NCBI GenBank assembly: GCA_029977805.1
Contig: JAPOKE010000008.1
Location: 1 to 37,287 of the forward strand
Length of the DNA stretch: 37,287 nt
Direction: 5' to 3'
DNA from: Phenylobacterium parvum
GTDB taxonomy: Bacteria; Pseudomonadota; Alphaproteobacteria; Caulobacterales; Caulobacteraceae
Part shown: piece by piece, positions 10,155-19,375 of the stretch
How the letters are laid out: each line of letters starts with the position of its first letter
How positions within the stretch are numbered: position 1 is the first letter of the stretch
Position numbers and translations under genes: made by a program
Notes under the pieces: model-generated
Told to the model about the DNA's origin: nothing
Databases searched by the model: none
What the model saw: only the letters and a program-made list of their open reading frames with translations

Positions 10155-10198
10155 CGGCGCCCTTGCGCCGGGATCAATCCCGAAACCGTGATTTCGGG
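10155..10198 (-). promoter_or_regulatory. Two tandem hairpins between glutamine-synthetase-like gene and potF
   Basis: The gap holds two inverted repeats. CCCGAAA and TTTCGGG pair around a six-base loop (10179-10198), and CGGCGC and GCGCCG pair around a four-base loop (10155-10170). Neither is followed by a U-run in minus-strand RNA, so they are weak candidates for intrinsic terminators. More likely roles are partial termination, an RNA stabiliser setting unequal expression of potF and the ligase, or no function. Confidence 0.4.
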
Positions 10199-10205
10199 GC
10201 TGGAT

Positions 10206-11591
10206 TCAGGCGTTGCCCAGGTACCAGGCATAGTCGAGGGCGGTGACGGCGGCGCCGAACCGGTCCTGCTCCGTCCGTTTCACCGACACGAACATGTCCA
10301 CGAAGCGCGGGCCCAGATAATCCCGCAGGACTTCCGACGCCGCCAGCCGGTCGACCGCCGAGACCCAGTCGGTGGGCAGGCGGACCCCGTCCCGGGCGGC
10401 GGCGGCGTAGCCATCGCCCACCACCGCAGGGCCCGGGTCGATCCGGTGCGTCAGGCCATGGTGGGCGGCGGCCAGAAGGGCGGCGAGGACGAGGTGCGGA
10501 TGGGCGTCGGCGCCCGCCACCCGGTGCTCCACATGGCGGGTCGGCGGCGGACCGGCGGGAACCCGGAGGGAGACCGTGCGGTTGTTCACCCCCCAGGTCG
10601 GCGCGACGGGGGCGTAGGAATTGGCCCGGAACCGCCGGTAGCTGTTGGCGTTGGGCGCCAGGATGGCCATGCAGTCGCCCATCAGGGCCTTCATGCCGCC
10701 GATGGCGTGGCGCAGCATGTCCGAGCCCTCGGGCCTCGGGTCCGCGCAGAGGTTGGCGCCCGAGGCGTCGGCGAAGCTGACATGGACGTGGAATCCGCTG
10801 CCGGCCCGGTCGGCCCAGGGCTTGGCCATGAAGGTCGCCTCGCAGCCATGCCGCGGCGCGATGCCCTTCACCGCACGCTTGTAGCGCACCGCATCGTCCG
10901 CGGCGGCCATGGCGTCGGGCTTGTGGTGCAGGGTCAGCTCCAGCTGGGCGGGCGCGAACTCGGAGATGGCCCCCTCGAGGGGCAGGCCCATGACGTCCGC
11001 CGTGTCCCAGAGCTCGCGCAGGAAGGGGGCGTGGTCCTCGAGCTCGGGCAGGCCGTAGACCTGGATGCCCTCGGGCCGGCGCCCCGTGCGCCGGGAGAGG
11101 GCGGGCAGGACCTCGCCGCCGGGCCCGCGCTCGAGGTCGACCAGGTAGAATTCAAGCTCGCAGGCGGCGACGGGGGTCAGCCCGTCGGCGGCGTAGCGGT
11201 CGAGCACCCGGCGAAGGACGTGCCGGGGATCAAGGTCGTTCGGCGTTCCGTCCAGCTCGTACATGGACAGCATGACCTGGGCGACGTCGGGCCCAAGCCA
11301 GGGCGCAAGGGTCAGGGTGCCCGGGACCGGCCGCGCCCGGCGGTCGGCGTCGCCGTCCTCCCAGACCAGGCCCGTATCCTCGCAGTCGGCCCCCAGGGTG
11401 TCGACCACCAGGACCGAGCCGGGCAGGAAGCGGCCATAGTCGTAGACGGCGGGCAGCTCCTCGATCCGCAGCCGCTTGCCGCGGGGCACGCCGGTCATGC
11501 CGGTGAAGACCACCTCGACGAACCGCACCTCCGGGTGGGCGGCCAGGAAGGCCCGGCATTCTTCGGGGTCGGCGACGGGATTGGCGGGCAT
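10206..11591 (-). CDS. Second glutamine-synthetase-like gamma-glutamylpolyamine ligase
   Basis: This 461-residue protein is a predicted gamma-glutamylpolyamine synthetase and the first gene of the polyamine cluster in transcription order. The GS fold is recognisable from the N-terminal VRFVEVVFTGMTGVPRGKRL, the metal motif ELEFYLVD, the FHVHVSF and NSYRRF segments and the C-terminal HVEHRVAGADAHPHLVLAA. That last signature is the variant common in PuuA-like enzymes. No housekeeping adenylylation-site motif is seen. It is a diverged paralog of the ligase at 2513-3913, and the two share a 25-base identical tract at ELEFYLVD. Two ligases suggest different substrates, for example putrescine versus spermidine or another amine, but which takes which is unknown. 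The ATG at 11591 is used; its ribosome site is weak (CGAGAG). Confidence 0.87.
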   Translation of the reverse strand: MPANPVADPEECRAFLAAHPEVRFVEVVFTGMTGVPRGKRLRIEELPAVYDYGRFLPGSVLVVDTLGADCEDTGLVWEDGDADRRARPVPGTLTLAPWLGPDVAQVMLSMYELDGTPNDLDPRHVLRRVLDRYAADGLTPVAACELEFYLVDLERGPGGEVLPALSRRTGRRPEGIQVYGLPELEDHAPFLRELWDTADVMGLPLEGAISEFAPAQLELTLHHKPDAMAAADDAVRYKRAVKGIAPRHGCEATFMAKPWADRAGSGFHVHVSFADASGANLCADPRPEGSDMLRHAIGGMKALMGDCMAILAPNANSYRRFRANSYAPVAPTWGVNNRTVSLRVPAGPPPTRHVEHRVAGADAHPHLVLAALLAAAHHGLTHRIDPGPAVVGDGYAAAARDGVRLPTDWVSAVDRLAASEVLRDYLGPRFVDMFVSVKRTEQDRFGAAVTALDYAWYLGNA

Positions 11592-11658
11592 GCTGGCGAA
11601 CTCTCGGGTGGAGGATGGCCACCATTGCCACGGCCCGCGCGGCGCGCCAACCGGCGGC

Positions 11659-12441
11659 CTAGTCGGGCCGCTTGGCGTCTTCGGCGATGAGGGCGGCGAC
11701 GCGCTCCATGGGGGCCTGGGAGGTGGTGATCAGTCCCTTCGCCCCGTTGTCCAGGTCGATGATCAGGCTGAGGGCGAGGCCGATCAGCAGGAACAGGCCG
11801 CTGGTCGACAGGAAGTGGCGCGCGCCGGTCGCCGCGAGGGTCAGGCCGACCAGGAGGGCCGAGCCCACGGCGTAGGCCAGCAGGCTGCGCAGGATGCGGT
11901 CGGGGATCTTGGCGTCGAAGGCCGCGTAACGCCGCTCGGCGTCGTCGAACATCTCGTTGGTGGCGTTCAGCAGGGGCACGGCGATCCTCTGCCCTGCAGG
12001 CGTCTCGAGCGCCCGGTCGGTGGCCTCCCAGATCCGATCCTGGAGCGCGCTGGTCTCCCGCCCTACCCGCTCCAGCGCCGTGCGGTCGCCGCGGGCGGCG
12101 CTGAAGGTCATTCGGATCTTCACGTACTCGCCCATCAGGGCGTTGATCTCCCGGCGGTTGGCGTCGTCGAGCAGCTGGTGGCGCAGGTGCGTGGTCGAGA
12201 TGGCGTTGGCCTCGTGGGTGACGAGATCGCGCCGGAGCTCGAAGTTCGACTGCGCCATGCCGAAGGTGAAGCCGACGAGGAGGGCGAGGAGGGTCAGGGC
12301 GGATGACATGACGAAGGAGGTCCCCTCCTCGCTCCGCATGTCACGGCGGACCCGGAACCAGAGGTAGGAGCGGAAGCCGAGCTCCGCCGTGGCGATCATG
12401 AGGGCGGAGAGCCCGAACCATGTCAGTGCCGGATGGATCAT
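11659..12441 (-). CDS. DUF4239-like membrane protein
   Basis: This 260-residue protein resembles the DUF4239 (bestrophin-like) family, whose function is not established. It has an N-terminal pair of hydrophobic segments (ALTWFGLSALMIATAELGF and SSALTLLALLVGFTFGMAQ), a long soluble helical middle rich in charged residues (about 70-170), and a C-terminal pair of membrane helices (LLAYAVGSALLVGLTLAATGA and FLSTSGLFLLIGLALSLIIDL). The LLVGFTFGMA and NAISTT segments are what I associate with the family. The ATG at 12441 has a good ribosome site (GGGGAGG) and lies 23 bases after the thiC stop, with no terminator visible between, so it may be co-transcribed with thiC and thus under the TPP riboswitch. 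Function is unknown; an ion-channel or transport role would be speculation. Confidence 0.75.
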   Translation of the reverse strand: MIHPALTWFGLSALMIATAELGFRSYLWFRVRRDMRSEEGTSFVMSSALTLLALLVGFTFGMAQSNFELRRDLVTHEANAISTTHLRHQLLDDANRREINALMGEYVKIRMTFSAARGDRTALERVGRETSALQDRIWEATDRALETPAGQRIAVPLLNATNEMFDDAERRYAAFDAKIPDRILRSLLAYAVGSALLVGLTLAATGARHFLSTSGLFLLIGLALSLIIDLDNGAKGLITTSQAPMERVAALIAEDAKRPD

Positions 12442-12464
12442 CGACGCCTCCCCGACGCCCCCGC

Positions 12465-14315
<1,851 letters not shown>

Positions 14316-14353
14316 TCAGCAGGACAGCCGGCCCGGGCGAGCGTTTTCGAGGC

Positions 14354-14444
14354 GCCGTTCCCTTCGCCGGCATGACCCGGATCAGGTTCTGCGGGTCGCG
14401 GGCTCGCCCGCCTCTCAGCCGCCTGAGCGCGGCTCCCCGAGGAC
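14354..14444 (-). ncRNA. TPP riboswitch (THI box) upstream of thiC
   Basis: Read on the minus strand this segment contains the diagnostic THI-box parts in order: the CTCGGGGAGCC opening stem, GGCTGAGAGG (CUGAGA core), a GC-rich variable stem, and ACCTGATCCGGGT followed by CATGCCGGCGAAGGGAA and the closing stem. It is correctly placed and oriented 5' of thiC. In Gram-negative bacteria such elements usually repress translation initiation when TPP is bound. The roughly 55 bases between the aptamer and the start codon are consistent with that, and no U-run terminator is seen between aptamer and gene. Confidence 0.95.
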
Positions 14445-14475
14445 GATCCGACCCTAGAGCGAAACCCGGGACCTG

Positions 14476-14512
14476 GAAAGGAAAAGGGCGGCCGCCGGAC
14501 CGGCGACCGCCC
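14476..14512 (-). terminator. Intrinsic terminator of the PQQ dehydrogenase gene
   Basis: In minus-strand RNA this forms an 11-base-pair GC stem (GGGCGGTCGCC with GGCGGCCGCCC, five-base loop) followed by TTTTCCTTT. One pair is G-U in the minus-strand RNA but would be A-C in a plus-strand transcript, which fixes the orientation. It lies 26 bases after the dehydrogenase stop and separates that gene from the thiC riboswitch. Confidence 0.88.
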
Positions 14513-14537
14513 CAAGCTGGTCTTCCCCTTGAGGGGA

Positions 14538-16664
14538 TCAGCCCTTCGGCGAAGGCGCCGCCGCGCCTGCGGTCCGGGTCTGGGACTTCTTGGACTCCGT
14601 GAGGATGTAGGCGCGCAGGTCCTCCACCTCCTTGGCGTTCAGGAACCGCGAGAAGCTGGCCATGCCGCGGCTGGCCAGGGCGCCGTCCAGCAGCACCGAC
14701 TTGAAGCTGTCGGCGGTGAGCAGCATCTGCGACTTGCGCAGGTCGGGCAGGTAGGTGCCCGAGACGCTGGGACCGTGACAGACCTGGCAGTTCTCGTGGT
14801 AGAGCGCGAAGCCGTTCTTCACGTCGCCCTGGCCCGCGACGACCTTGGTCAGGTCCAGCGCCGGGATTTCCGGGATGACGTAGGGCTTGGCCGTCGCCTT
14901 GCCGCCCAGCTTGAAGACCATGAGCCGGCCCGGCAGGCGCGGGCGGTCCTTCAGCATGATCGAGGCCGAGGTCGGGCCGGCGCCGCCATAGCCCACCATG
15001 AGGGCCACGTACTGCTCGCCGTCCAGCTCGTAGGTCGAGGGCGCCGCGACGATGCCGTTGCCGGTGTCCAGGCTCCAGAGCTTCTTTCCGGTGGCGGCCT
15101 CGTAGGCCACGAAGTCGCCCTCGCCCGCGCCCTGGAAGACCAGGCCGCCCGCCGTGGACAGGATGCCGCCGTTCCAGAAGAAGGGATGCTCGACGGTCCA
15201 GCGCGGCTTGCCCGCCACCGGGTCCCAGGCGATCAGCTGGCCCTTGTACATGGCCTTGATCGCCTTGATCTGGGCGGCGTCGTCGGGAAGGGCGTTGGCG
15301 AGGATGTCGGTGCCGACGTTCCAGGCCCCCGCCTTGTACTTGAAGTCCTTCACGTTGGTGTAGGCGAAGGGCGCCGTGTGGGCCGGGATGTAGACCAGGC
15401 CCTCCTTGGGGTTGAAGGCCATCGGGTGCCAGTTGTGGGCGCCCAGGGGGCCCGGCAGGGCCATGGCGGGGGCGTTCTCGTAGCGCGCGCCCTCGACCTC
15501 GATGGGCCGGCCGGTCTTCAGGTCAACGCCCTTGGCCCAGGTGACCGGGGCGTAGGCGTTGGCCGAGATCAGCTGCCCGGTGGCCCGGTCGATCACGTAG
15601 AAGAAGCCGTTCTTCGGGGCCTGCATCAGCACCTTGCGGGGCTGGCCGCCGATGCTCAGGTCCGCCAGCATGATGTGCTGGGTGGCCGTGTAGTCCCAGC
15701 TCTCGCCCGGGGTGGTCTGGTAGTGCCAGACGTACTCGCCGGTATCCGGCTTGAGGGCCAGGATGGACGAGACGAAGAGGTTGTCGCCCTTGCCGTCCGA
15801 GCGCTTCTGGTGGTTCCAGGGCGTGCCGTTGCCGACGCCGAGGTAGACGATGTCCAGGGCCGGGTCATAGGCCATGGAGTCCCAGATGGTCGCGCCGCCG
15901 CCGGTCTTCTTCCAGGTCTCGCCGAACCATGTGCCGGAGGCCTTCTCGGCCATGATCTTGTCCGAGGCCGCGCCGTCCGGCTTACCCTCGGGATTGGGCG
16001 CCGTGTAGAAGCGCCAGACCATCTTGCCGCTGGCGGCGTCGTAGGCGGAGACATAGCCGCGCACGCCATACTCGGCGCCGCCGTTGCCGATCAGGACCTT
16101 GTCCTTCACGATCCGGGGCGCGCCGGTGATGGTGTAGGGCTTGGAGTTGTCAGTGGTCTGGACGGACCAGACGGGCTTGCCGGTGTCGGCGTTCAGGGCG
16201 ATCAGGCGCCCGTCGAGGGTGCCGAAATAGACCTTGCCCTTCCAGACGGCGACGCCGCGGTTCACGACGTCGCAGCAGGCGTCATAGCCCTTGGAGCCAT
16301 CGACCTTGGGGTCGTAGGACCACTTGAGCGCCCCGGTGCGGGCGTCGAAGGCGAAGACCTTGGACCAGGCCGTCGTGGTGTAGAGGACGCCGTCGACCAT
16401 GACCGGCGTGGCCTCCTGGCCGCGGTCGGTGTCGAACTCGTAGTACCAGGACAGGCCCAGGTCCTTGACGTTCGAGATGTTGATCTTGTCGAGGGGGCTG
16501 TAGCGCTGCTCGTCGTAGGTCCGGCCCACGGCCAGCCACTCGCCGTTGGCGCTCGCCGCCGCCAGACGCTCGCCGTCGACGCGACCGCCCTTGCCGCCAG
16601 CCTGTCCGCAGGCTGCGAGCAGGACCGTCAGGGCGAATACTCCCGCAAGGCGCATCACTGTCAT
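14538..16664 (-). CDS. PQQ-dependent quinohemoprotein dehydrogenase, lipoprotein
   Basis: This is a predicted periplasmic type-II quinohemoprotein alcohol dehydrogenase: a PQQ beta-propeller that oxidises an alcohol and passes electrons to its own C-terminal cytochrome c domain. The 708 residues start with a lipobox (LTVLLAAC, Cys19). The propeller carries the vicinal cysteine pair at 130-131 (YDACCDVV), repeated W-motifs such as GALKWSYDP and GATIWDSMAYDP, and the catalytic aspartate in PGESWDYT. The heme motif CQVCH is at about 626-630, and a methionine-rich C-terminal segment could supply the axial ligand. The residue two after the catalytic Asp is Thr, not the extra Asp of lanthanide enzymes, so calcium is expected. 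The ribosome site GGGAGGGAAC supports the start. No cytochrome or PQQ-synthesis gene is adjacent. The substrate is unknown. Confidence 0.88.
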   Translation of the reverse strand: MTVMRLAGVFALTVLLAACGQAGGKGGRVDGERLAAASANGEWLAVGRTYDEQRYSPLDKINISNVKDLGLSWYYEFDTDRGQEATPVMVDGVLYTTTAWSKVFAFDARTGALKWSYDPKVDGSKGYDACCDVVNRGVAVWKGKVYFGTLDGRLIALNADTGKPVWSVQTTDNSKPYTITGAPRIVKDKVLIGNGGAEYGVRGYVSAYDAASGKMVWRFYTAPNPEGKPDGAASDKIMAEKASGTWFGETWKKTGGGATIWDSMAYDPALDIVYLGVGNGTPWNHQKRSDGKGDNLFVSSILALKPDTGEYVWHYQTTPGESWDYTATQHIMLADLSIGGQPRKVLMQAPKNGFFYVIDRATGQLISANAYAPVTWAKGVDLKTGRPIEVEGARYENAPAMALPGPLGAHNWHPMAFNPKEGLVYIPAHTAPFAYTNVKDFKYKAGAWNVGTDILANALPDDAAQIKAIKAMYKGQLIAWDPVAGKPRWTVEHPFFWNGGILSTAGGLVFQGAGEGDFVAYEAATGKKLWSLDTGNGIVAAPSTYELDGEQYVALMVGYGGAGPTSASIMLKDRPRLPGRLMVFKLGGKATAKPYVIPEIPALDLTKVVAGQGDVKNGFALYHENCQVCHGPSVSGTYLPDLRKSQMLLTADSFKSVLLDGALASRGMASFSRFLNAKEVEDLRAYILTESKKSQTRTAGAAAPSPKG

Positions 16665-16864
16665 TGTTCCCTCCCCGGAGGCCCGACCCGGGCCAAGGTG
16701 GAGTATGCGCAGGCGGCGGTGAACGGCAAGCCATGACGTGGCGTCACGCCCCGGGCCGTTAACCTCCTGCTCATGGACCGGAAACCCGGCCTTTACCTGA
16801 CCCTGCGAAGGTGAGTGACCCGGCGGGCCTGGCCGCCCGCCCTGAACACCGGAGAGTCCGGCCC
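16665..16864. promoter_or_regulatory. Divergent promoter region with a 5-bp inverted repeat
   Basis: This 200-base gap separates the PQQ dehydrogenase and the TacA-like regulator, which are transcribed away from each other, so it must hold both promoters. A short inverted repeat TGACG-TGG-CGTCA lies at 16734-16746 and could be an operator. A single GTTAAC lies about 12 bases further on; a lone TTAA half is not enough to call a CtrA site. No sigma-54 GG-N10-GC element was recognised. Confidence 0.35.
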
Positions 16865-18337
16865 ATGAGCAAGACCATCGTCGTGGTGGATGACGATCCG
16901 ACGCAGAGGCGCCTCATCCAGGCCGTCCTCGAGCGGGAGGGATTCGCCGCGACCCTCCTGGGCGGCGGGGACGCCCTGCTCGACCGGATGGCGGCCGGGG
17001 CGCCGTGCGACATCATCCTCCTGGACCTGGTCATGCCGGGGCGCTCGGGCCTGGAGACCCTGACCGAGCTCCGGAACCGGGGCTACCAGACCCCGGTGAT
17101 CGTCCTGACGGCCTCGGGCGGCATCGACACCGTGGTCCAGGCCATGCAGGCCGGCGCCTCGGACTTCTTCGTCAAGCCCGCCTCTCCCGAACGGATCGCG
17201 ATCTCGATCAACAACGCCCTCTCGATCGGGGCCCTGCGCTCCGAGGTGGCCCAGTTGCGCAAGCGGGCCGAGGGCCGCACCACCTTCGCCGACCTGGTCG
17301 GGGAGTCCCCCGCCATGAACCTCGTCCGGCGGATGGGCGAACGCGCCGCGCGCTCCTCGATCCCGGTGCTGATCACCGGTGAGAGCGGGGTGGGCAAGGA
17401 GGTGATCGCCCGGGCGGTCCATGGCTCGTCCGACCGCGCGGGACGTCCCTTCGTGGCGGTGAACTGCGGCGCCATCCCCGAGGCCCTGGTCGAGTCCATC
17501 CTGTTCGGGCACGAGAAGGGCAGCTTCACCGGGGCGACGGACCGGCACGCCGGCAAGTTCCAGGAGGCCAACGGCGGCACCCTGCTCCTCGACGAGGTCA
17601 GCGAGCTGCCCCTGGACGTCCAGGTCAAGCTGCTGCGCGTCCTGCAGGAGGGCGAGGTCGACCCCGTGGGCGCCCGGCGCTCGGTAAAGGTCGACGTGAG
17701 GATCATCTCCGCCTCCAACCGCGACCTTGCGCGGGCGGTCTCGGACGGGGTTTTCCGGGAAGACCTGTTCTACCGGCTGAACGTCTTCCCGATCGAGGCT
17801 CCGCCCCTGAGGGACCGCCGGCAGGACATCCCGGCCCTCGTGGAGTCCTTCATCCGCCGGTTCAGCATCGAGGAGGGGCGCGCCATCTCCGGGGCGAGCG
17901 CCGAGACGATGGAGATGCTGGTCGGCCACGACTGGCCGGGCAACATCCGGCAGCTCGAGAACGCCGTCTACCGGGCGATCGTCCTCGCCGATTCCCCGCA
18001 GTTGCAGCCCTACGACTTCCCGGCGATCTCCGGGCTCTCGCCGCCGGCGTCGGCTGCGGGGGCCTCGCCGCCGCCGTCCCTCGAGCATCTCCTCGCGCCC
18101 GCCGGGGGACCGGCGCTCCCTGGCGAGGCCGCGCCCCAGCCGGTCAGCGTGCTTGACGAGGACGGCCACCTGCGGACCCTCGACGCCATCGAGGCGGACC
18201 TCATCCGGCTGGCGATCGAACGCTACCAGGGTCACATGAGCGAGGTGGCGCGCCGTCTCGGGATCGGCCGCTCGACCCTGTACCGCAAGGTCCGCGAGAA
18301 CGGCCTGGGCGAGCTGGCCGGGTTGAGCGAGGCCTGA
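16865..18337 (+). CDS. tacA: Sigma-54-dependent response regulator, TacA-like
   Basis: This 490-residue transcriptional activator has a receiver domain at about 1-125 with DDD acidic residues at 9-11 and the phospho-acceptor Asp54 (ILLDLVMPG), then a sigma-54-activating AAA+ domain. The latter shows Walker A GESGVGKE, the sigma-54 contact loop GSFTGA and Walker B GGTLLLDEVSE. A Fis-type helix-turn-helix follows near the C terminus (SEVARRLGIGRSTLYRKV). The ATG at 16865 is preferred over the track start because of the GGAGAG ribosome site and the canonical receiver start MSKTIVVVDDD. In Caulobacter, TacA is phosphorylated through ShkA/ShpA and drives stalk and cell-cycle genes such as staR and spmX. 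The assignment rests on Asp54, overall layout and closeness to gapR. Another NtrC-type regulator is possible. No sensor kinase is adjacent. Confidence 0.78.
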   Translation: MSKTIVVVDDDPTQRRLIQAVLEREGFAATLLGGGDALLDRMAAGAPCDIILLDLVMPGRSGLETLTELRNRGYQTPVIVLTASGGIDTVVQAMQAGASDFFVKPASPERIAISINNALSIGALRSEVAQLRKRAEGRTTFADLVGESPAMNLVRRMGERAARSSIPVLITGESGVGKEVIARAVHGSSDRAGRPFVAVNCGAIPEALVESILFGHEKGSFTGATDRHAGKFQEANGGTLLLDEVSELPLDVQVKLLRVLQEGEVDPVGARRSVKVDVRIISASNRDLARAVSDGVFREDLFYRLNVFPIEAPPLRDRRQDIPALVESFIRRFSIEEGRAISGASAETMEMLVGHDWPGNIRQLENAVYRAIVLADSPQLQPYDFPAISGLSPPASAAGASPPPSLEHLLAPAGGPALPGEAAPQPVSVLDEDGHLRTLDAIEADLIRLAIERYQGHMSEVARRLGIGRSTLYRKVRENGLGELAGLSEA

Positions 18338-18346
18338 AGGCCCGGC

Positions 18347-18688
18347 TCAGTCGGCTGCGTCCCCGCCCGGCGCCGGCCGGCGACCCCGGCTGCGGAAACC
18401 CGGGCGGCGCTTGGGTCCGGCCGCGTCGGACTTGCCGGCCGCCTTGGCGGCGATTTCCTTGAGCTTGCGGTGCTGCAGGGCGGAGAGCGCCTGCCCCGGC
18501 GCGCCCTTCTCGGGGTCGCCGAAGGCGCGGCCATAGGTCTGGATCCGGGTCTCGACGGACCCGAGGAACTCCCCCTCCCATTCGGAGAGGTCGACGCCCG
18601 AGCGATCCGCCTTCCGCCGGGTGCGGCGCAGGGCGTTCAGTGCGGCCCGCTTCGCCGCCTCCCGCGGATCGGCGGGCCCCCGCTTCAA
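18347..18688 (-). CDS. Small basic protein of unknown function, coupled to gapR
   Basis: I do not recognise this 113-residue protein. It is rich in Arg, Lys and Ala, with a helical N-terminal half ([25 protein letters not shown]), a central acidic-aromatic segment ([29 protein letters not shown]), a helical segment [17 protein letters not shown] and a disordered basic tail [18 protein letters not shown]. The only start in frame is TTG at 18688, overlapping the gapR stop, so it is read by coupling from gapR. The base composition matches neighbouring genes and the reading frame is intact. The charge pattern is compatible with nucleic-acid binding, but that is inference only. The stop lies 9 bases from the convergent tacA stop. 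Confidence 0.72.
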   Translation of the reverse strand: MKRGPADPREAAKRAALNALRRTRRKADRSGVDLSEWEGEFLGSVETRIQTYGRAFGDPEKGAPGQALSALQHRKLKEIAAKAAGKSDAAGPKRRPGFRSRGRRPAPGGDAAD

Positions 18689-18951
18689 ATCTCGCCGATC
18701 GCCGAGAGGTAGAGGTCGAGGATGGCCTCTTCCTCCTGGCGCTTCGCCCGGTCCTGCTTGCGCAGGCGCACCACCTTGCGGAGGATCTTGACGTCGAAGC
18801 CGGCGCCCTTGGCCTCGGCGAAGACCTCCTTGATCTGCTCCATGACCTCGGACTTCTCCTGCTCGAGGCGCTCGATGCGCTCGACGATGGTGCGGAGCCG
18901 ACCCTGGGCGTCCTGGTTCAGAACATCGGAATGGGCGTCGTCGCCGGCCAT
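18685..18951 (-). CDS. gapR: GapR nucleoid-associated protein (DUF2312/UPF0335)
   Basis: GapR is a small alphaproteobacterial DNA-binding protein that clamps overtwisted AT-rich DNA ahead of replication and transcription and helps type II topoisomerases. The 88-residue sequence matches the DUF2312 pattern: a long N-terminal helix [68 protein letters not shown]. The [17 protein letters not shown] segment is near invariant in the family and carries the DNA-contacting lysines and arginines. The length is normal. The gene overlaps the start of the downstream basic protein by a few bases. The stretch upstream (18952-19098) contains its promoter and the probable rpmJ terminator. Confidence 0.93.
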   Translation of the reverse strand: MAGDDAHSDVLNQDAQGRLRTIVERIERLEQEKSEVMEQIKEVFAEAKGAGFDVKILRKVVRLRKQDRAKRQEEEAILDLYLSAIGEI

Positions 18952-19065
18952 GAAGTCAGGCTCCTGCAGGAATGTGTCGGGGATGCGGCCAGACCCTAGA
19001 CCCGCGCACGCGCAAAGTCGTCCCCGCAGGCGGGGCGCCGGGGCGGCGAGTCCGGATCAGCTGTG

Positions 19066-19088
19066 GAAAACCGCGGGCTCAGGCCCGC
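19066..19088 (-). terminator. Probable terminator of the L36 gene
   Basis: Just after the L36 stop, the minus-strand RNA has GCGGGC-CTGA-GCCCGC followed by GGTTTTCC. The six-pair perfect GC stem and a four-base U-run make a modest intrinsic terminator in the right place. Confidence 0.5.
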
Positions 19089-19098
19089 CGGCAGGGCC

Positions 19099-19224
19099 TC
19101 AGCCCTGCTTGGCCTTGAAGCGCGGGTCGGTCTTGTTGATGACGTAGACCACACCCTTGCGGCGCACCAGCTTGCAGTCGCGGTGGCGAGTCTTGAGCGA
19201 CTTGAGCGAGCTTCTGACCTTCAT
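19099..19224 (-). CDS. rpmJ: Ribosomal protein L36, zinc-free form (too short for the ORF track)
   Basis: The minus strand from ATG 19224 encodes 41 residues, [20 protein letters not shown] then [21 protein letters not shown], ending at TGA. This is bacterial L36 (bL36) of the YkgO-like class, with the conserved [11 protein letters not shown] and RRKGxxYVINKxxPRFKxRQG segments. Only one cysteine remains, so the zinc ribbon of classical L36 is absent. This form is usual in alphaproteobacteria. It is monocistronic, with the probable terminator directly behind. Confidence 0.95.
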   Translation of the reverse strand: MKVRSSLKSLKTRHRDCKLVRRKGVVYVINKTDPRFKAKQG

Positions 19225-19375
19225 GACCTTCGTCTTCTCTGGGTGCGGGCCAGCGCCCGGGCGACCGAGTGAGGGGCGCGTATACGGAACCGTCGCAGGC
19301 GAGTCAATCGCGCCGGGCCCTGCGCCGGCGGATCGCGCCGTTGCCCCGGGGGCCGGCGCGTCCTAACTCTGGGGC

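Noticed and set aside
14529-16736. 735-residue plus-strand ORF
   Set aside because: It is the antisense shadow of the PQQ dehydrogenase, which has a lipobox, heme motif, ribosome site and terminator on the minus strand.
16757-16764. Lone GTTAAC as a CtrA site upstream of tacA
   Set aside because: Only one TTAA half is present at the needed spacing; the consensus requires TTAA-N7-TTAA.
16793-18235. 480-residue minus-strand ORF
   Set aside because: It is antisense to the TacA-like gene, whose receiver, AAA+ and HTH motifs are clear.
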